Positions 18,557 to 27,065 of a stretch of 64,000 nt of DNA are shown here, in pieces. The DNA is from Streptomyces sp. GS7 (lineage in GTDB: Bacteria > Actinomycetota > Actinomycetes > Streptomycetales > Streptomycetaceae). The first letter of the stretch is position 1. Each line of letters opens with the position of its first letter. The notes under the pieces were generated by a model. That model was not told where the DNA came from. It was given only the letters and a program-made list of their open reading frames with translations, and made no database searches. The translations under genes and the position numbers were made by a program. The DNA lies in the NCBI RefSeq assembly GCF_009834125.1, contig NZ_CP047146.1, positions 1,729,501 through 1,793,500 on the forward strand. The letters run 5' to 3'.

Positions 18557-19132
18557 GTGGGAGTCAGCCTCAGCAAGGGCGGCAACGTCTCGCTGACGAA
18601 GGAAGCCCCCAATCTGACCGCCGTGCTCGTCGGTCTGGGCTGGGACGCGCGTACCACCACCGGTACGGACTTCGATCTCGACGCCAGCGCCCTGCTGACG
18701 AATGACCAGGGCAAGGTCGCCAGCGACCAGAACTTCGTGTTCTTCAACAACCTGAAGAGCCCCTGCGGTTCGGTCGAGCACACCGGTGACAACACCACCG
18801 GTGAGGGCGAGGGCGACGACGAGGCCATCAAGGTGAACCTCGCCGGGGTCCCGGCCGACGTCAACAAGATCGTGTTCCCGGTGTCGATCTACGACGCCGA
18901 GACCCGTCAGCAGAGCTTCGGCCAGGTCCGCAACGCCTACATCCGCGTGGTCAACCAGTCCGACGGCAAGGAGCTGGCGCGCTACGACCTGAGCGAGGAC
19001 GCCTCGACCGAGACCGCCATGGTCTTCGGCGAGCTCTACCGCAACGGCGCGGAGTGGAAGTTCCGCGCCATCGGCCAGGGCTACGCCTCGGGGCTGCGCG
19101 GTATCGCGCAGGACTTCGGCGTCAACGTCTGA
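18557..19132 (+). CDS. terD: TerD family calcium-binding stress protein (copy 1)
   Basis: A 191-residue TerD protein. The GTG at 18557 is used because GGGAGGA lies just before it and the protein then begins [20 protein letters not shown], the canonical TerD start. Calcium-site acidic residues are conserved in [10 protein letters not shown] and in [19 protein letters not shown]; the C-terminus ([20 protein letters not shown]) is the family signature. TerD proteins are linked to tellurite, phage and colicin tolerance and in Streptomyces to differentiation. It is followed by a strong hairpin, so the two terD copies may have partly separate transcripts. Confidence 0.95.
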   Translation: MGVSLSKGGNVSLTKEAPNLTAVLVGLGWDARTTTGTDFDLDASALLTNDQGKVASDQNFVFFNNLKSPCGSVEHTGDNTTGEGEGDDEAIKVNLAGVPADVNKIVFPVSIYDAETRQQSFGQVRNAYIRVVNQSDGKELARYDLSEDASTETAMVFGELYRNGAEWKFRAIGQGYASGLRGIAQDFGVNV

Positions 19133-19145
19133 CCGACGGCTGCAC

Positions 19146-19194
19146 CGCGTCCGGCGCCGTACGCCCCGCAGCGGGGAGTACGGCGCCGGACGCG
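19146..19194 (+). terminator. Very stable hairpin between the two terD genes
   Basis: CGCGTCCGGCGCCGTAC (19146-19162) pairs perfectly with 19178-19194; after one G-A mismatch the stem continues CCCCG/CGGGG to a CAG loop, giving 22 pairs in all. It begins 14 bp after the first terD stop. Confidence 0.85.
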
Positions 19195-19248
19195 CTTCAG
19201 GGGGCGTGAGCCGCGTCCCCTACCGACACAGGGGAGGAAGCGAACACG

Positions 19249-19824
19249 ATGGGCGTCACACTCGCCAAGGGGGGCAACGTCTCCCTGTCCAAGGCCGCGC
19301 CGAATCTCACACGGATCACCGTCGGGCTCGGCTGGGACGCGCGGTCCACCACGGGAGCGCCGTTCGACCTCGACGCCAGCGCGCTGCTGTGCCGGGAGGG
19401 CCGGGTCCTGGCGGACGAGTACTTCGTCTTCTACAACAACCTCAAGAGCCCCGAGGGTTCGGTCGAGCACACGGGCGACAACCTCACCGGTGAGGGCGAG
19501 GGCGACGACGAGACGGTCCTCGTCGACCTCACGCTGGTTCCGGAGCAGGTCGACAAGATCGTCTTTCCGGTCTCGATCCATGAAGCCGATCTGCGCGGCC
19601 AGAGCTTCGGCCAGGTCGGCAACGCCTATATCCGGATCGTCAATCAGGCCGACGGTGGCGAACTCGCCCGTTACGACCTCAGCGAGGACGCCTCCAGCGA
19701 GACGGCGATGATCTTCGGCGAGGTTTACCGCTACAACGGCGAATGGAAGTTCCGGGCCGTGGGGCAGGGGTACGCATCCGGTCTGCGGGGCATCGCTCTA
19801 GACTTCGGGGTCAACGTTTCGTAA
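19249..19824 (+). CDS. terD: TerD family calcium-binding stress protein (copy 2)
   Basis: A 191-residue TerD paralog of the preceding gene, of identical length. It keeps all visible calcium-site residues ([34 protein letters not shown]) and the family C-terminus ([20 protein letters not shown]). Ribosome site GGGGAGGAAG stands nine bases before the ATG. It is followed after 52 bp by the DUF475 membrane gene, so these two are probably co-transcribed. Differences from copy 1 are mostly conservative, suggesting tandem duplication followed by divergence. Confidence 0.95.
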   Translation: MGVTLAKGGNVSLSKAAPNLTRITVGLGWDARSTTGAPFDLDASALLCREGRVLADEYFVFYNNLKSPEGSVEHTGDNLTGEGEGDDETVLVDLTLVPEQVDKIVFPVSIHEADLRGQSFGQVGNAYIRIVNQADGGELARYDLSEDASSETAMIFGEVYRYNGEWKFRAVGQGYASGLRGIALDFGVNVS

Positions 19825-19876
19825 AGCGCCGCGCACCGCGCGCGGGGGACCCATACAGCGAAGGATTGGGTGGGCA

Positions 19877-21055
19877 GTGCTCCTGAAAACCTTTGGCTGG
19901 TCGTTCGCCATCACGGTGCTCGGCCTCGGCCTGGCCGGTGTCCTCTGGGGGTGGCAGGGGCTCGCGATCGTCGGGATCCTGTCCATCCTGGAGATCTCGC
20001 TCTCGTTCGACAACGCCGTCATCAACGCGGGAATCCTGCGCAAGATGAACGCCTTCTGGCAGAAGATCTTCCTGACCGTCGGCATTCTCGTCGCGGTGTT
20101 CGGCATGCGGCTGGTCTTCCCGGTCGTCATCGTCGCGATCACCGCGAAGCTGGGGCCGATCGAGGCGGTCAGGCTCGCGATCAACGACAAGGCGCATTAC
20201 GAGCAACTGGTCACCAGCGCCCACCCGGCCATCGCGGCGTTCGGCGGCATCTTCCTGCTGATGATCTTCCTCGACTTCATCTTCGAGGAGCGGGACTACA
20301 AGTGGCTGGGGTGGATCGAGAAGCCGCTCGCCCGGATCGGCAAGCTCGACACCCTCTCCATCATCGTCGCGCTGGTCGCCCTGCTGGTGAGTGCCCTGAC
20401 GGTGGCCACCAACGTGGCGCACGGCGGCGGCGACAAGACCACCACGGTCCTGCTGTCCGGTATCGGCGGTCTGGTGACCTACCTCGTCGTCGGCGGTGTC
20501 TCGGGGTACTTCGAGGGCCGGCTGGAGGACGACGAGGACGACGAGGACGGCGCGGCCGACGAGGTCCAAGGTGCCGAGGGCGCCCGGGGCGGCGGGAAGG
20601 GCGCGGACGCGGCTCCGGCGCGGAAGCGGGGCGGCTCGGCCGTGGGCCTGGCCGGCAAGGCCGCGTTCTTCATGTTCCTCTACCTGGAGGTCATCGACGC
20701 GTCCTTCTCCTTCGACGGCGTCATCGGCGCGTTCGCCATCACCAACGACATCTTCGCGATGGCGCTGGGCCTCGGTATCGGCGCGATGTACATCCGGTCG
20801 CTGACCGTCTTCCTCGTGCGCAAGGGCACCCTGGACGACTACGTCTATCTGGAGCACGGCGCCCACTACGCGATCGGCGCGCTGGGCGTCATCCTGCTCG
20901 TCACGATCAAGTACGAGATCAACGAGGTCGTCACCGGCCTGGTCGGCGTCGTGCTGATCGCCCTGTCCTTCGGTTCGTCCGTGCTGCGCAACCGGCGCGA
21001 GGGCAGGCCAGGGCAGGAGTCGTCGGCGAAGTCGGAAGTGACGTCCGGAGTGTGA
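19877..21055 (+). CDS. DUF475 / TerC-like integral membrane protein
   Basis: A 392-residue membrane protein with about nine helices. The GTG at 19877 is used (AAGGA upstream). Two related halves each contain the acidic intramembrane signature of the TerC/DUF475 group: LSILEISLSFDNAVINAG (about residues 36-53) and FLYLEVIDASFSFDGVIGAF (about 270-290), with conserved E and D that could bind metal. A cytoplasmic loop between them is strikingly acidic (EDDEDDEDGAADE) and then basic. TerC-type proteins are proposed to move or sense metal ions such as Mn or Ca, and to partner with TerD. Fits the ter locus context. Confidence 0.9.
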   Translation: MLLKTFGWSFAITVLGLGLAGVLWGWQGLAIVGILSILEISLSFDNAVINAGILRKMNAFWQKIFLTVGILVAVFGMRLVFPVVIVAITAKLGPIEAVRLAINDKAHYEQLVTSAHPAIAAFGGIFLLMIFLDFIFEERDYKWLGWIEKPLARIGKLDTLSIIVALVALLVSALTVATNVAHGGGDKTTTVLLSGIGGLVTYLVVGGVSGYFEGRLEDDEDDEDGAADEVQGAEGARGGGKGADAAPARKRGGSAVGLAGKAAFFMFLYLEVIDASFSFDGVIGAFAITNDIFAMALGLGIGAMYIRSLTVFLVRKGTLDDYVYLEHGAHYAIGALGVILLVTIKYEINEVVTGLVGVVLIALSFGSSVLRNRREGRPGQESSAKSEVTSGV

Positions 21056-21083
21056 CGGACGGCTGATTGAGGAACGCTTTCTG

Positions 21084-21120
21084 CGGGGCGGCCATGGGTA
21101 CGAACCCTCCGGCCGCCCCG
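21084..21120 (+). terminator. Hairpin between DUF475 and the TerA-like gene
   Basis: CGGGGCGGCC (21084-21093) pairs with GGCCGCCCCG (21111-21120), with an inner GGGT-ACGA-ACCC stem-loop. It is 28 bp past the DUF475 stop and 34 bp before the next start, so it may end or attenuate the operon transcript. Confidence 0.6.
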
Positions 21121-21154
21121 TGGTGATGCGGGGCCTGACAAGGGGGTGGGAAAG

Positions 21155-21892
21155 ATGTCGTTCCTGGGGAACTGGCGGCGCGGCAACGCGCCGGCCTTCG
21201 ACGGCGGCGGAGCGTCGTACGTCGTCGAGCTGACGAAGCGTCATCCGGTCGTCTCGCTGACCAAGCAGGGGGCGGCCAACGGGCATCTGCGGGTCAACCT
21301 GAGCTGGCAGATGCGGACCTCGGACCTGATGGAGCGGGGCGGGCAGCGCACCGGCAGCCTGCTGCGGAATCCGGGGCGGCTGTTCAAGCCCGAGGTCGTG
21401 CAGGCGCAGGGGCCGGCCGTGGTCAACGTCGACCTGGACCTGGCCTGCATGTACGAACTCGCCGACGGCACCAAGGGCGTGGTGCAGCCGCTGGGGGACT
21501 TCCTCGGCGACCTCAACGGCCCACCGTTCGTCCAGCTCAGCGGCGACGACCGGTTCGGTTCGGGGTCCGGCGAGACGCTGTACGTCAACCTGGACCACCG
21601 CGACGAGATCAAGCGGCTGCTGATCTTCGTCTACATCTACGACGGGACCCCGGCCTTCGACCGTACGCACGCGGTCGTGACGCTCTACCCGAGCACCGGA
21701 CCGCGGGTCGAGGTCAAGCTGGACGAGCGGGCCCCGCAGGCCCGTTCCTGCGCCATCTTCATGCTGGAGAACGGCAAGGACGGCCTGACGGTGCGCCGCG
21801 AGGTGAAGTACGTCTACGGCTTCCAGGCGGAGCTCGACCGGATGTACGGCTGGGGGCTCCAGTGGGGCCGCGGCTACAAGTCCAAGGTCTGA
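21155..21892 (+). CDS. TerA-like tellurium resistance protein
   Basis: A 245-residue protein from the ATG at 21155 (AGGGGG eight bases upstream; an in-frame GTG lies at 21146). It matches the C-terminal TerD-fold region of TerA: VNVDLDLACMYELADGTKGV, QLSGDDRFGSGSGETLYVNL, LLIFVYIYDGTPAFDRTHAV, CAIFMLENGKDGLTVRRE and a final LDRMYGWGLQWGRGYKSK. Bacterial TerA is usually about 380 residues; this is the short form common in actinobacteria. Asp-rich loops suggest calcium binding. It closes the forward ter group, and the next gene is convergent. Confidence 0.8.
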   Translation: MSFLGNWRRGNAPAFDGGGASYVVELTKRHPVVSLTKQGAANGHLRVNLSWQMRTSDLMERGGQRTGSLLRNPGRLFKPEVVQAQGPAVVNVDLDLACMYELADGTKGVVQPLGDFLGDLNGPPFVQLSGDDRFGSGSGETLYVNLDHRDEIKRLLIFVYIYDGTPAFDRTHAVVTLYPSTGPRVEVKLDERAPQARSCAIFMLENGKDGLTVRREVKYVYGFQAELDRMYGWGLQWGRGYKSKV

Positions 21893-21948
21893 CCGCCATG
21901 GTCTGACCGCCATGGCCTGACCGCCGCGGCCGGCCGCCGGGGCCTGCC

Positions 21949-23058
21949 CTAGCGACGCTGGAACTGCGGCCCCTGGGGCGGCAGTACGAACGACGGGTCG
22001 GGGGCGAACGGCTGCGGCTGCTGCACGGGATAGCCGTACGTCGGGGCGGGCTGCGGCGGTTGCAGGTGCGGCGGCATGTGCTGCGGGTAGCCGTACGCGG
22101 GCGGCTGCTGGGGCGCGTACGGGGGCTGCTGAGGCGGGCCAGGGTAGCCGTAGGCGGGGGGCTGCGCCGGCGGCGGCGGAACGTGCTGCGGGTAGCCGTA
22201 GCCGGCGGTGGGCGGCGGTGCCGCGGGGGCCGGGGGCAGCGGGGCGGCCGAGAACGGCTCCGGCATCCGGTCCGGCACATGCTGGGTGACGGCATCCGGG
22301 CCGGCCGCCGGATACGCCGGCGGGCCCCCCGGGGACGACGGCGCGACGGCCTCTTCGGGCCAGGCGCTGGGCGGCGGGGAGGTGGGGGTGGCCGGTCCGG
22401 GGACCTGTGGCGCGCCGGGGGCGGGCCGCTCGACGGCCTCCGTGGGGACGTCGTCCGGCGGGGCCGGGGAGGGTTCCGCCGCTCCCGGCGGGTCCGTGCG
22501 GCCGGCGGGCGGATCGTTCTCGTCGACCGAGATCCCGAACTCCGTCGCCAGGCCGACCAGCCCGCTCTCGTACCCCTGCCCCAGCGCGCGGAACTTCCAG
22601 CCGTCGCCGCGCCGGTAGAGCTCCCCGCAGATCAGCGCCGTCTCCTCGCCCGTGTCGGGCACTACGTCGAAGACCGCGACCGGTTCGGCGCCCTCCGTCG
22701 CCGCGTCGTACAGCAGAACACGCAGATCCGGTACGTCCGCGAAGGTGCCGCCGTCCGACGACGCGGTGAGGACGACCCGGTCCACCGCCGGGTCGAGCGG
22801 AGCGAGGTCCGCCTCGATGCTGTCGGTGAGGTGGTCGCCGAGCCGGGACTTGGGCAGGTGCCGGACCAGGCCGCTGGGGTGCCTCGGCTGGTTGTAGAAG
22901 ACGAAGTCCTCGTCCGAGCGCACGCGTCCTTCCGGTCCCACGAGCAGGGCCGAGGCGTCGACGTCGGGGACGTCGGCGCCGGGGGTCCAGCGCAGGACGG
23001 CCCGTACCGCCGTGGCGTCGAGGGGTACGTTCGACCCTTTCAGCATCGCGTGCGTCAT
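21949..23058 (-). CDS. Variant TerD-domain protein with Pro/Tyr-rich repeat tail
   Basis: A 369-residue two-part protein from the ATG at 23058; the frame is open further upstream but without a ribosome site. Residues 1-175 are a TerD domain (MTHAMLKGSNVPLDATAV; DVDASALLVGPEGR; DGWKFRALGQGYESGLVGLA). The acidic GEGEGDDE calcium loop of the true TerD copies is replaced by KSRLGDHLTDSIEADL, so that site looks lost. The remaining half is low-complexity, rich in Pro, with at least five YGYP repeats, likely disordered and perhaps surface- or condensate-forming. It is divergent from the HpcH gene and convergent with the TerA-like gene. Domain call firm, role unknown. Confidence 0.85.
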   Translation of the reverse strand: MTHAMLKGSNVPLDATAVRAVLRWTPGADVPDVDASALLVGPEGRVRSDEDFVFYNQPRHPSGLVRHLPKSRLGDHLTDSIEADLAPLDPAVDRVVLTASSDGGTFADVPDLRVLLYDAATEGAEPVAVFDVVPDTGEETALICGELYRRGDGWKFRALGQGYESGLVGLATEFGISVDENDPPAGRTDPPGAAEPSPAPPDDVPTEAVERPAPGAPQVPGPATPTSPPPSAWPEEAVAPSSPGGPPAYPAAGPDAVTQHVPDRMPEPFSAAPLPPAPAAPPPTAGYGYPQHVPPPPAQPPAYGYPGPPQQPPYAPQQPPAYGYPQHMPPHLQPPQPAPTYGYPVQQPQPFAPDPSFVLPPQGPQFQRR

Positions 23059-23278
23059 GCGGCAATCCTGCCTTCCCACACCTCGCAGCGACAACGCGGG
23101 GGCCCGGCCCGCGCGCCGGACCCGCGGCCCGCCCGTACACCTGGACGCCGGGCCGGGGTCACGGAATTTCGTTGCGGCGGGAACTTTCGGTACCCCCACA
23201 CACGTACGATTATCGGCTGGATCCAGACAGCGAGACGTCACGGGGGTGCCCGGGTCCCGCTGGTATGCGGGGAGTTGT

Positions 23279-24451
23279 ATGCGTCACTTCGGGCATCTTG
23301 CGCCTGACATCCGGAAGGCTCTGTTCCACGAGGAACCGGTGGAGTTCACCGCCGATTCCCCGGCCCGTACGCTCGCGGCCGCCCTGGGCGCCACGCTCTA
23401 CAGCCCCGCCACCCGCCCGCGGCTCGCCGCCGACGTCCTCAAGCAGGCCGGGCGCGGGGTCGTGTCCATGGTGCTGTGCCTCGAAGACTCCATAGGAGAC
23501 GCGGACGTGGCGGCCGGCGAGGAGAACCTCGTCCGGCAGCTCGGACTGCTCGACGCGGCAGCCGAGGCGGGCGCGGACCTGCCGCTGCTGTTCGTCCGCG
23601 TCCGTGAACCGGACCAAATACGGGACCTGGTAGGGCGGTTGGGGCCCGCCGTGCGCAGGCTGTCCGGTTTCGTACTTCCGAAGTTCACCGAGGAACGGGG
23701 CACGCCCTTCCTGGAGGAGCTGGCCGCCGCCGAATCCGCCTGCGGGCGGCGGCTGTTCGCGATGCCGGTGCTCGAATCCCCGCAGCTGCTGCACCTGGAG
23801 AGCCGCGCCGCGACGCTCCGGGGCATCGCCAGGGCCGTCGGCGCCCACCGCGACCGGGTGCTCGCCCTGCGGCTCGGCGTCACGGACTTCTGCTCCGCCT
23901 ACGGGCTGCGCCGGGCGCCCGACATGACCGCGTACGACGTGCAGATCGTCGCCTCCGTGATCGCCGACGTGGTGAACGTCCTCGGCCGCGCGGACGGCAG
24001 TGGCTTCACGGTCACCGGCCCGGTGTGGGAGTACTTCCGGCTGCACCAGCGGATGTTCAAGCCGCAGCTGCGCCGCACCCCGTTCGTGGGGGAGGCCGAG
24101 GAGCTGCGCAACGCGCTGATCGAGCACGACATGGACGGGCTGCTGCGCGAGATCGAGCTCGACCGGGCGAACGGACTGGAGGGCAAGACCTGCATCCACC
24201 CCTCGCACGTCGCCCCCGTGCACGCCCTCTCGGTCGTCAGCCACGAGGAGTTCAGCGACGCCGGCGACATCCTGCGGCCCGAGCAGGGCGACGGCGGGGT
24301 CCTGCGCTCCGCCTACACGAACAAGATGAACGAGGTGAAGCCGCACCGTGCCTGGGCCGAACGGACCCTGCTGCGCGCCGCGGCGTTCGGCGTGGCGCGG
24401 GAGGACGTCGGGTTCGTGGAGCTGCTGACCGCGAGCCTGCCGCCGGCCTGA
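23279..24451 (+). CDS. HpcH/HpaI aldolase / citrate-lyase-like enzyme of the ter module
   Basis: A 390-residue enzyme with a TIM-barrel C-C lyase fold. The ATG at 23279 has GGGGAG five bases upstream. Visible active-site blocks are VVSMVLCLEDSIGDADV (metal-binding ED), LLFVRVREPDQI, SGFVLPKFTEERG and ALRLGVTDFCSAYGLRR, with KTCIHPSHVAPVH near the end. This is the citrate-lyase-like component repeatedly found with TerD, phosphoribosyltransferase and HAD genes in the ter systems described by Anantharaman, Iyer and Aravind, where it is proposed to form a C-C bond in a nucleoside-like metabolite. First gene of the apparent operon with 24558 and 27062. Confidence 0.88.
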   Translation: MRHFGHLAPDIRKALFHEEPVEFTADSPARTLAAALGATLYSPATRPRLAADVLKQAGRGVVSMVLCLEDSIGDADVAAGEENLVRQLGLLDAAAEAGADLPLLFVRVREPDQIRDLVGRLGPAVRRLSGFVLPKFTEERGTPFLEELAAAESACGRRLFAMPVLESPQLLHLESRAATLRGIARAVGAHRDRVLALRLGVTDFCSAYGLRRAPDMTAYDVQIVASVIADVVNVLGRADGSGFTVTGPVWEYFRLHQRMFKPQLRRTPFVGEAEELRNALIEHDMDGLLREIELDRANGLEGKTCIHPSHVAPVHALSVVSHEEFSDAGDILRPEQGDGGVLRSAYTNKMNEVKPHRAWAERTLLRAAAFGVAREDVGFVELLTASLPPA

Positions 24452-24490
24452 GGCGCGGCGGACGGGGCGGGAACGGCGGCGAAAGACGAG

Positions 24491-24539
24491 GGAACAGCGG
24501 GAACAGCGGCCCAGCAACAGCAGGAACAGCAGGAACAGC
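24491..24539 (+). repeat. Four GGAACAGC direct repeats
   Basis: GGAACAGC occurs at 24491, 24500, 24523 and 24532, in the 106-bp spacer between the HpcH gene and the phosphoribosyltransferase fusion. Spacing is 9 bp within each pair. Could be replication slippage or a binding array; nothing decides. Confidence 0.5.
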
Positions 24540-24557
24540 AAGGATGGCGGGAACGGC

Positions 24558-27065
24558 ATGAGCGGCACGAAGGGTACGTACGGCACCGAGGAGGAGACGG
24601 CACGCGAGGTGTGGACGGGGGAGTGGGTCGCCGGGCGGCTCGGGGTCGCGCTGAGCGGCGCGGACGAGCTGCCCGAACTGCTCGGGCTGGCGCTGCGCCG
24701 CAACCCCAAGCGGGCCCACCTCCTGGTGTCGAACGTGCTCGGCAAGCACGTCCCGCAGCGCCCGGACGTGGTCCACGGCGCCGGCGTCGGACTCGGGCGC
24801 CGGGTGCGCGCGCTGCTCGGGGACGAGGCCGCCGCCCGCTCCGTCGTCCTGGGATACGCCGAGACCGCCACCGGACTGGGGCACTCGGTCGCCGACGGGC
24901 TGGGCTCGGCACCGTATCTGCACTCCACCCGGCGGCCGGTGCCGGGCGTCGACCGGGTGGGCGGCTTCGAGGAGGAGCACAGCCATGCGACCTCCCATCT
25001 GCTGCTCCCCGAGGACCGCGAACTCCTCGCCGGTGGCGGCCCGTTGGTGCTCGTCGACGACGAGTTCTCCACCGGGCGCACGGTCCTGAACACCCTCCGG
25101 GCGCTGCACGCGCGCTTCCCGCGCGACCGCTATGTCGTCGTCGCCCTGGTCGACATGCGATCCGCCGGGGACCGCGACCGGCTGGCGGAGTGCGCGGCCG
25201 AACTGGGCGCCCGCGTCGACCTGGTGTTCCTGGCCGCGGGCGGCGTTCGGCTGCCCGCGGACGTCCTCGCGCGCGGCCGGGAGCTGGTCGCCGCCCATGA
25301 GGTGGCCCGCACCGCGGCGGTCCCGCCGCGGTCCGGCCGGGGCGCCGGCGCCGTACGGATCGACCTCGGCTGGCCCGAGGGGCTGCCGGACGGTGGACGG
25401 CACGGCTTCACCCCGGAGCACCGGGCGCGCCTGGAGGCCGGGCTGCCGGCCATGGCCGCCCGGATCGCCGAGCACCTGGCGGGCGCCCGCCGCGTCCTCG
25501 TCCTCGGCAACGAGGAGCTGATGTACGCACCGCTGCGCCTCGCCGGGGCCCTCGACGACCGGATCGGCGGCGGCGCGGGCGACCGGGCCGTGCACTTCTC
25601 GACCACCACCCGCTCCCCGGTGCTCGCCATCGACGACCCCGGCTACGCGATACGCACCCGGCTGGCCTTCCCCGCCCACGACCGGCCGGCGGACGGGCCC
25701 GGGGAGCGCTACGCCTACAACGTCGCCCCCGGCACCGACCCGGAGCGCCGCTTCGACGCCGTCGTGGCGGTCGTCGACTCCGAGGGCGACCGGCCCGAAC
25801 TCCACTGCCCCGGCGGCCTGCTGGACCGCCTCGCCGCCCACACCGACCGGCTGCTGCTCGCCGTCATCCCCGCCTACACCCCGCACCGGCAGGCTCCGGC
25901 CGGGCCCCTTCCCGAGCCGCTGCGCGGCCCCGCCTTCTCCTCGTACGCGCCCGACGAGGTGGGTTGGCTGCTCCAGGACCTGTCCTCGGTCACCCTCGAA
26001 GCGCCCACCGAGGAGCGCGAGGAGGCCATCCAGAGCGGTGGCGCGCACTACGCGGAGTCGCTGCCGGTCGAGTACCAGCCGAGCGAGGCGTACCAGGCGC
26101 TCTTCCGCGGTGCGCTGGAAAGCTCCGCGGGCCGTATCGCACGGGCCGTCGGAACGGTCACCGAGACGGTGCTCCGGGAGCGCGGCCCCCGCCCCGTGCT
26201 CGTGTCCCTGGCGCGGGCCGGCACCCCCGTCGGCGTGCTGATGCGCCGCTGGGCCCGGCACGCACACGGCGTGGACCTGCCGCACTACGCCGTCTCGATC
26301 GTCCGCGGCCGGGGCATCGACACCACCGCCCTGCGCTGGCTCGCCGACCGGCACGACCCGGCGGACGTGGTCTTCGTCGACGGCTGGACCGGCAAGGGCG
26401 CCATCGCCCGCGAACTGGCCCGCGCCCTGGCGGACTTCCCCGGTCTCCCCGGCGTCCCGGGCTTCGACCCGCGGCTCGCGGTGCTCGCCGACCCCGGCGG
26501 CTGCGTCGACACCTACGGCACCCGCGACGACTTCCTCATCCCGTCCGCCTGCCTCAACTCCACCGTCTCCGGGCTGATATCGCGCACCGTGCTGCGCGCC
26601 GACCTGGTGGGACCCGACGACTTCCACGGCGCCAAGTTCTACCGCGACCTGGCCGGCAGCGATGTCTCCGGTGCCTTCCTGGACTCGGTCGGCGCGCGGT
26701 TCGACGAGGTCACCGGGGCGGTCGCCGCGGACGTCGCGGAACTGGCCGCCACCGACCGCACCCCCACGTGGGCGGGCTGGGCGGCCGTCGAGCGGATCAG
26801 CGAGGAGTACGGCATCCACGACGTCAACCTCGTGAAGCCCGGCGTCGGCGAGACCACCCGGGTCCTGCTGCGCCGGGTCCCCTGGAAGATCCTCGCGCGG
26901 CGCGGCGCCGGAACCGACCTCGACCATGTGCGCCTGCTCGCCGGCCAGCGCGGGGTGCCCGTCGAAGAGGTCGACGAACTCCCCTACACCTGCGTCGGGT
27001 TGATCCACCCCCGCTACACCCGCGGGGCCACCGGCGCGGACGGCACGGCGGTGGCCTCCCGATGA
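24558..27065 (+). CDS. Phosphoribosyltransferase-TRSP-StiP-PELOTA fusion protein
   Basis: An 835-residue multidomain protein. Residues about 20-215 are a phosphoribosyltransferase with PRPP loop VLVDDEFSTGRT (164-175). Next comes a TRSP-like region (about 260-455). From about 459 a StiP-type domain begins (SSYAPDEVGWLLQDL; AIQSGGAHYAESLPVEYQPS), containing a second nucleotide-binding-like segment (VVFVDGWTGKGA). The last 70 residues look like a PELOTA RNA-binding domain (TRVLLRRVPWKILARRGAG; GVPVEEVDELPYTCVGL). In ter systems these parts are proposed to build a nucleoside-like compound from PRPP. It overlaps the HAD gene by 4 bp. Domain borders are approximate; the fusion of both halves is the notable point. 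Confidence 0.85.
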   Translation: MSGTKGTYGTEEETAREVWTGEWVAGRLGVALSGADELPELLGLALRRNPKRAHLLVSNVLGKHVPQRPDVVHGAGVGLGRRVRALLGDEAAARSVVLGYAETATGLGHSVADGLGSAPYLHSTRRPVPGVDRVGGFEEEHSHATSHLLLPEDRELLAGGGPLVLVDDEFSTGRTVLNTLRALHARFPRDRYVVVALVDMRSAGDRDRLAECAAELGARVDLVFLAAGGVRLPADVLARGRELVAAHEVARTAAVPPRSGRGAGAVRIDLGWPEGLPDGGRHGFTPEHRARLEAGLPAMAARIAEHLAGARRVLVLGNEELMYAPLRLAGALDDRIGGGAGDRAVHFSTTTRSPVLAIDDPGYAIRTRLAFPAHDRPADGPGERYAYNVAPGTDPERRFDAVVAVVDSEGDRPELHCPGGLLDRLAAHTDRLLLAVIPAYTPHRQAPAGPLPEPLRGPAFSSYAPDEVGWLLQDLSSVTLEAPTEEREEAIQSGGAHYAESLPVEYQPSEAYQALFRGALESSAGRIARAVGTVTETVLRERGPRPVLVSLARAGTPVGVLMRRWARHAHGVDLPHYAVSIVRGRGIDTTALRWLADRHDPADVVFVDGWTGKGAIARELARALADFPGLPGVPGFDPRLAVLADPGGCVDTYGTRDDFLIPSACLNSTVSGLISRTVLRADLVGPDDFHGAKFYRDLAGSDVSGAFLDSVGARFDEVTGAVAADVAELAATDRTPTWAGWAAVERISEEYGIHDVNLVKPGVGETTRVLLRRVPWKILARRGAGTDLDHVRLLAGQRGVPVEEVDELPYTCVGLIHPRYTRGATGADGTAVASR

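Noticed and set aside
19811..23140. A 1109-codon minus-strand frame through the ter genes
   Set aside because: Antisense to DUF475 and the TerA-like gene; composition is that of an out-of-frame reading and there are no motifs.
24558..27065. Two separate genes instead of one fusion
   Set aside because: The frame is continuous with uniform codon use and no internal start with a ribosome site near residue 455; a sequencing-induced fusion cannot be excluded without reads.
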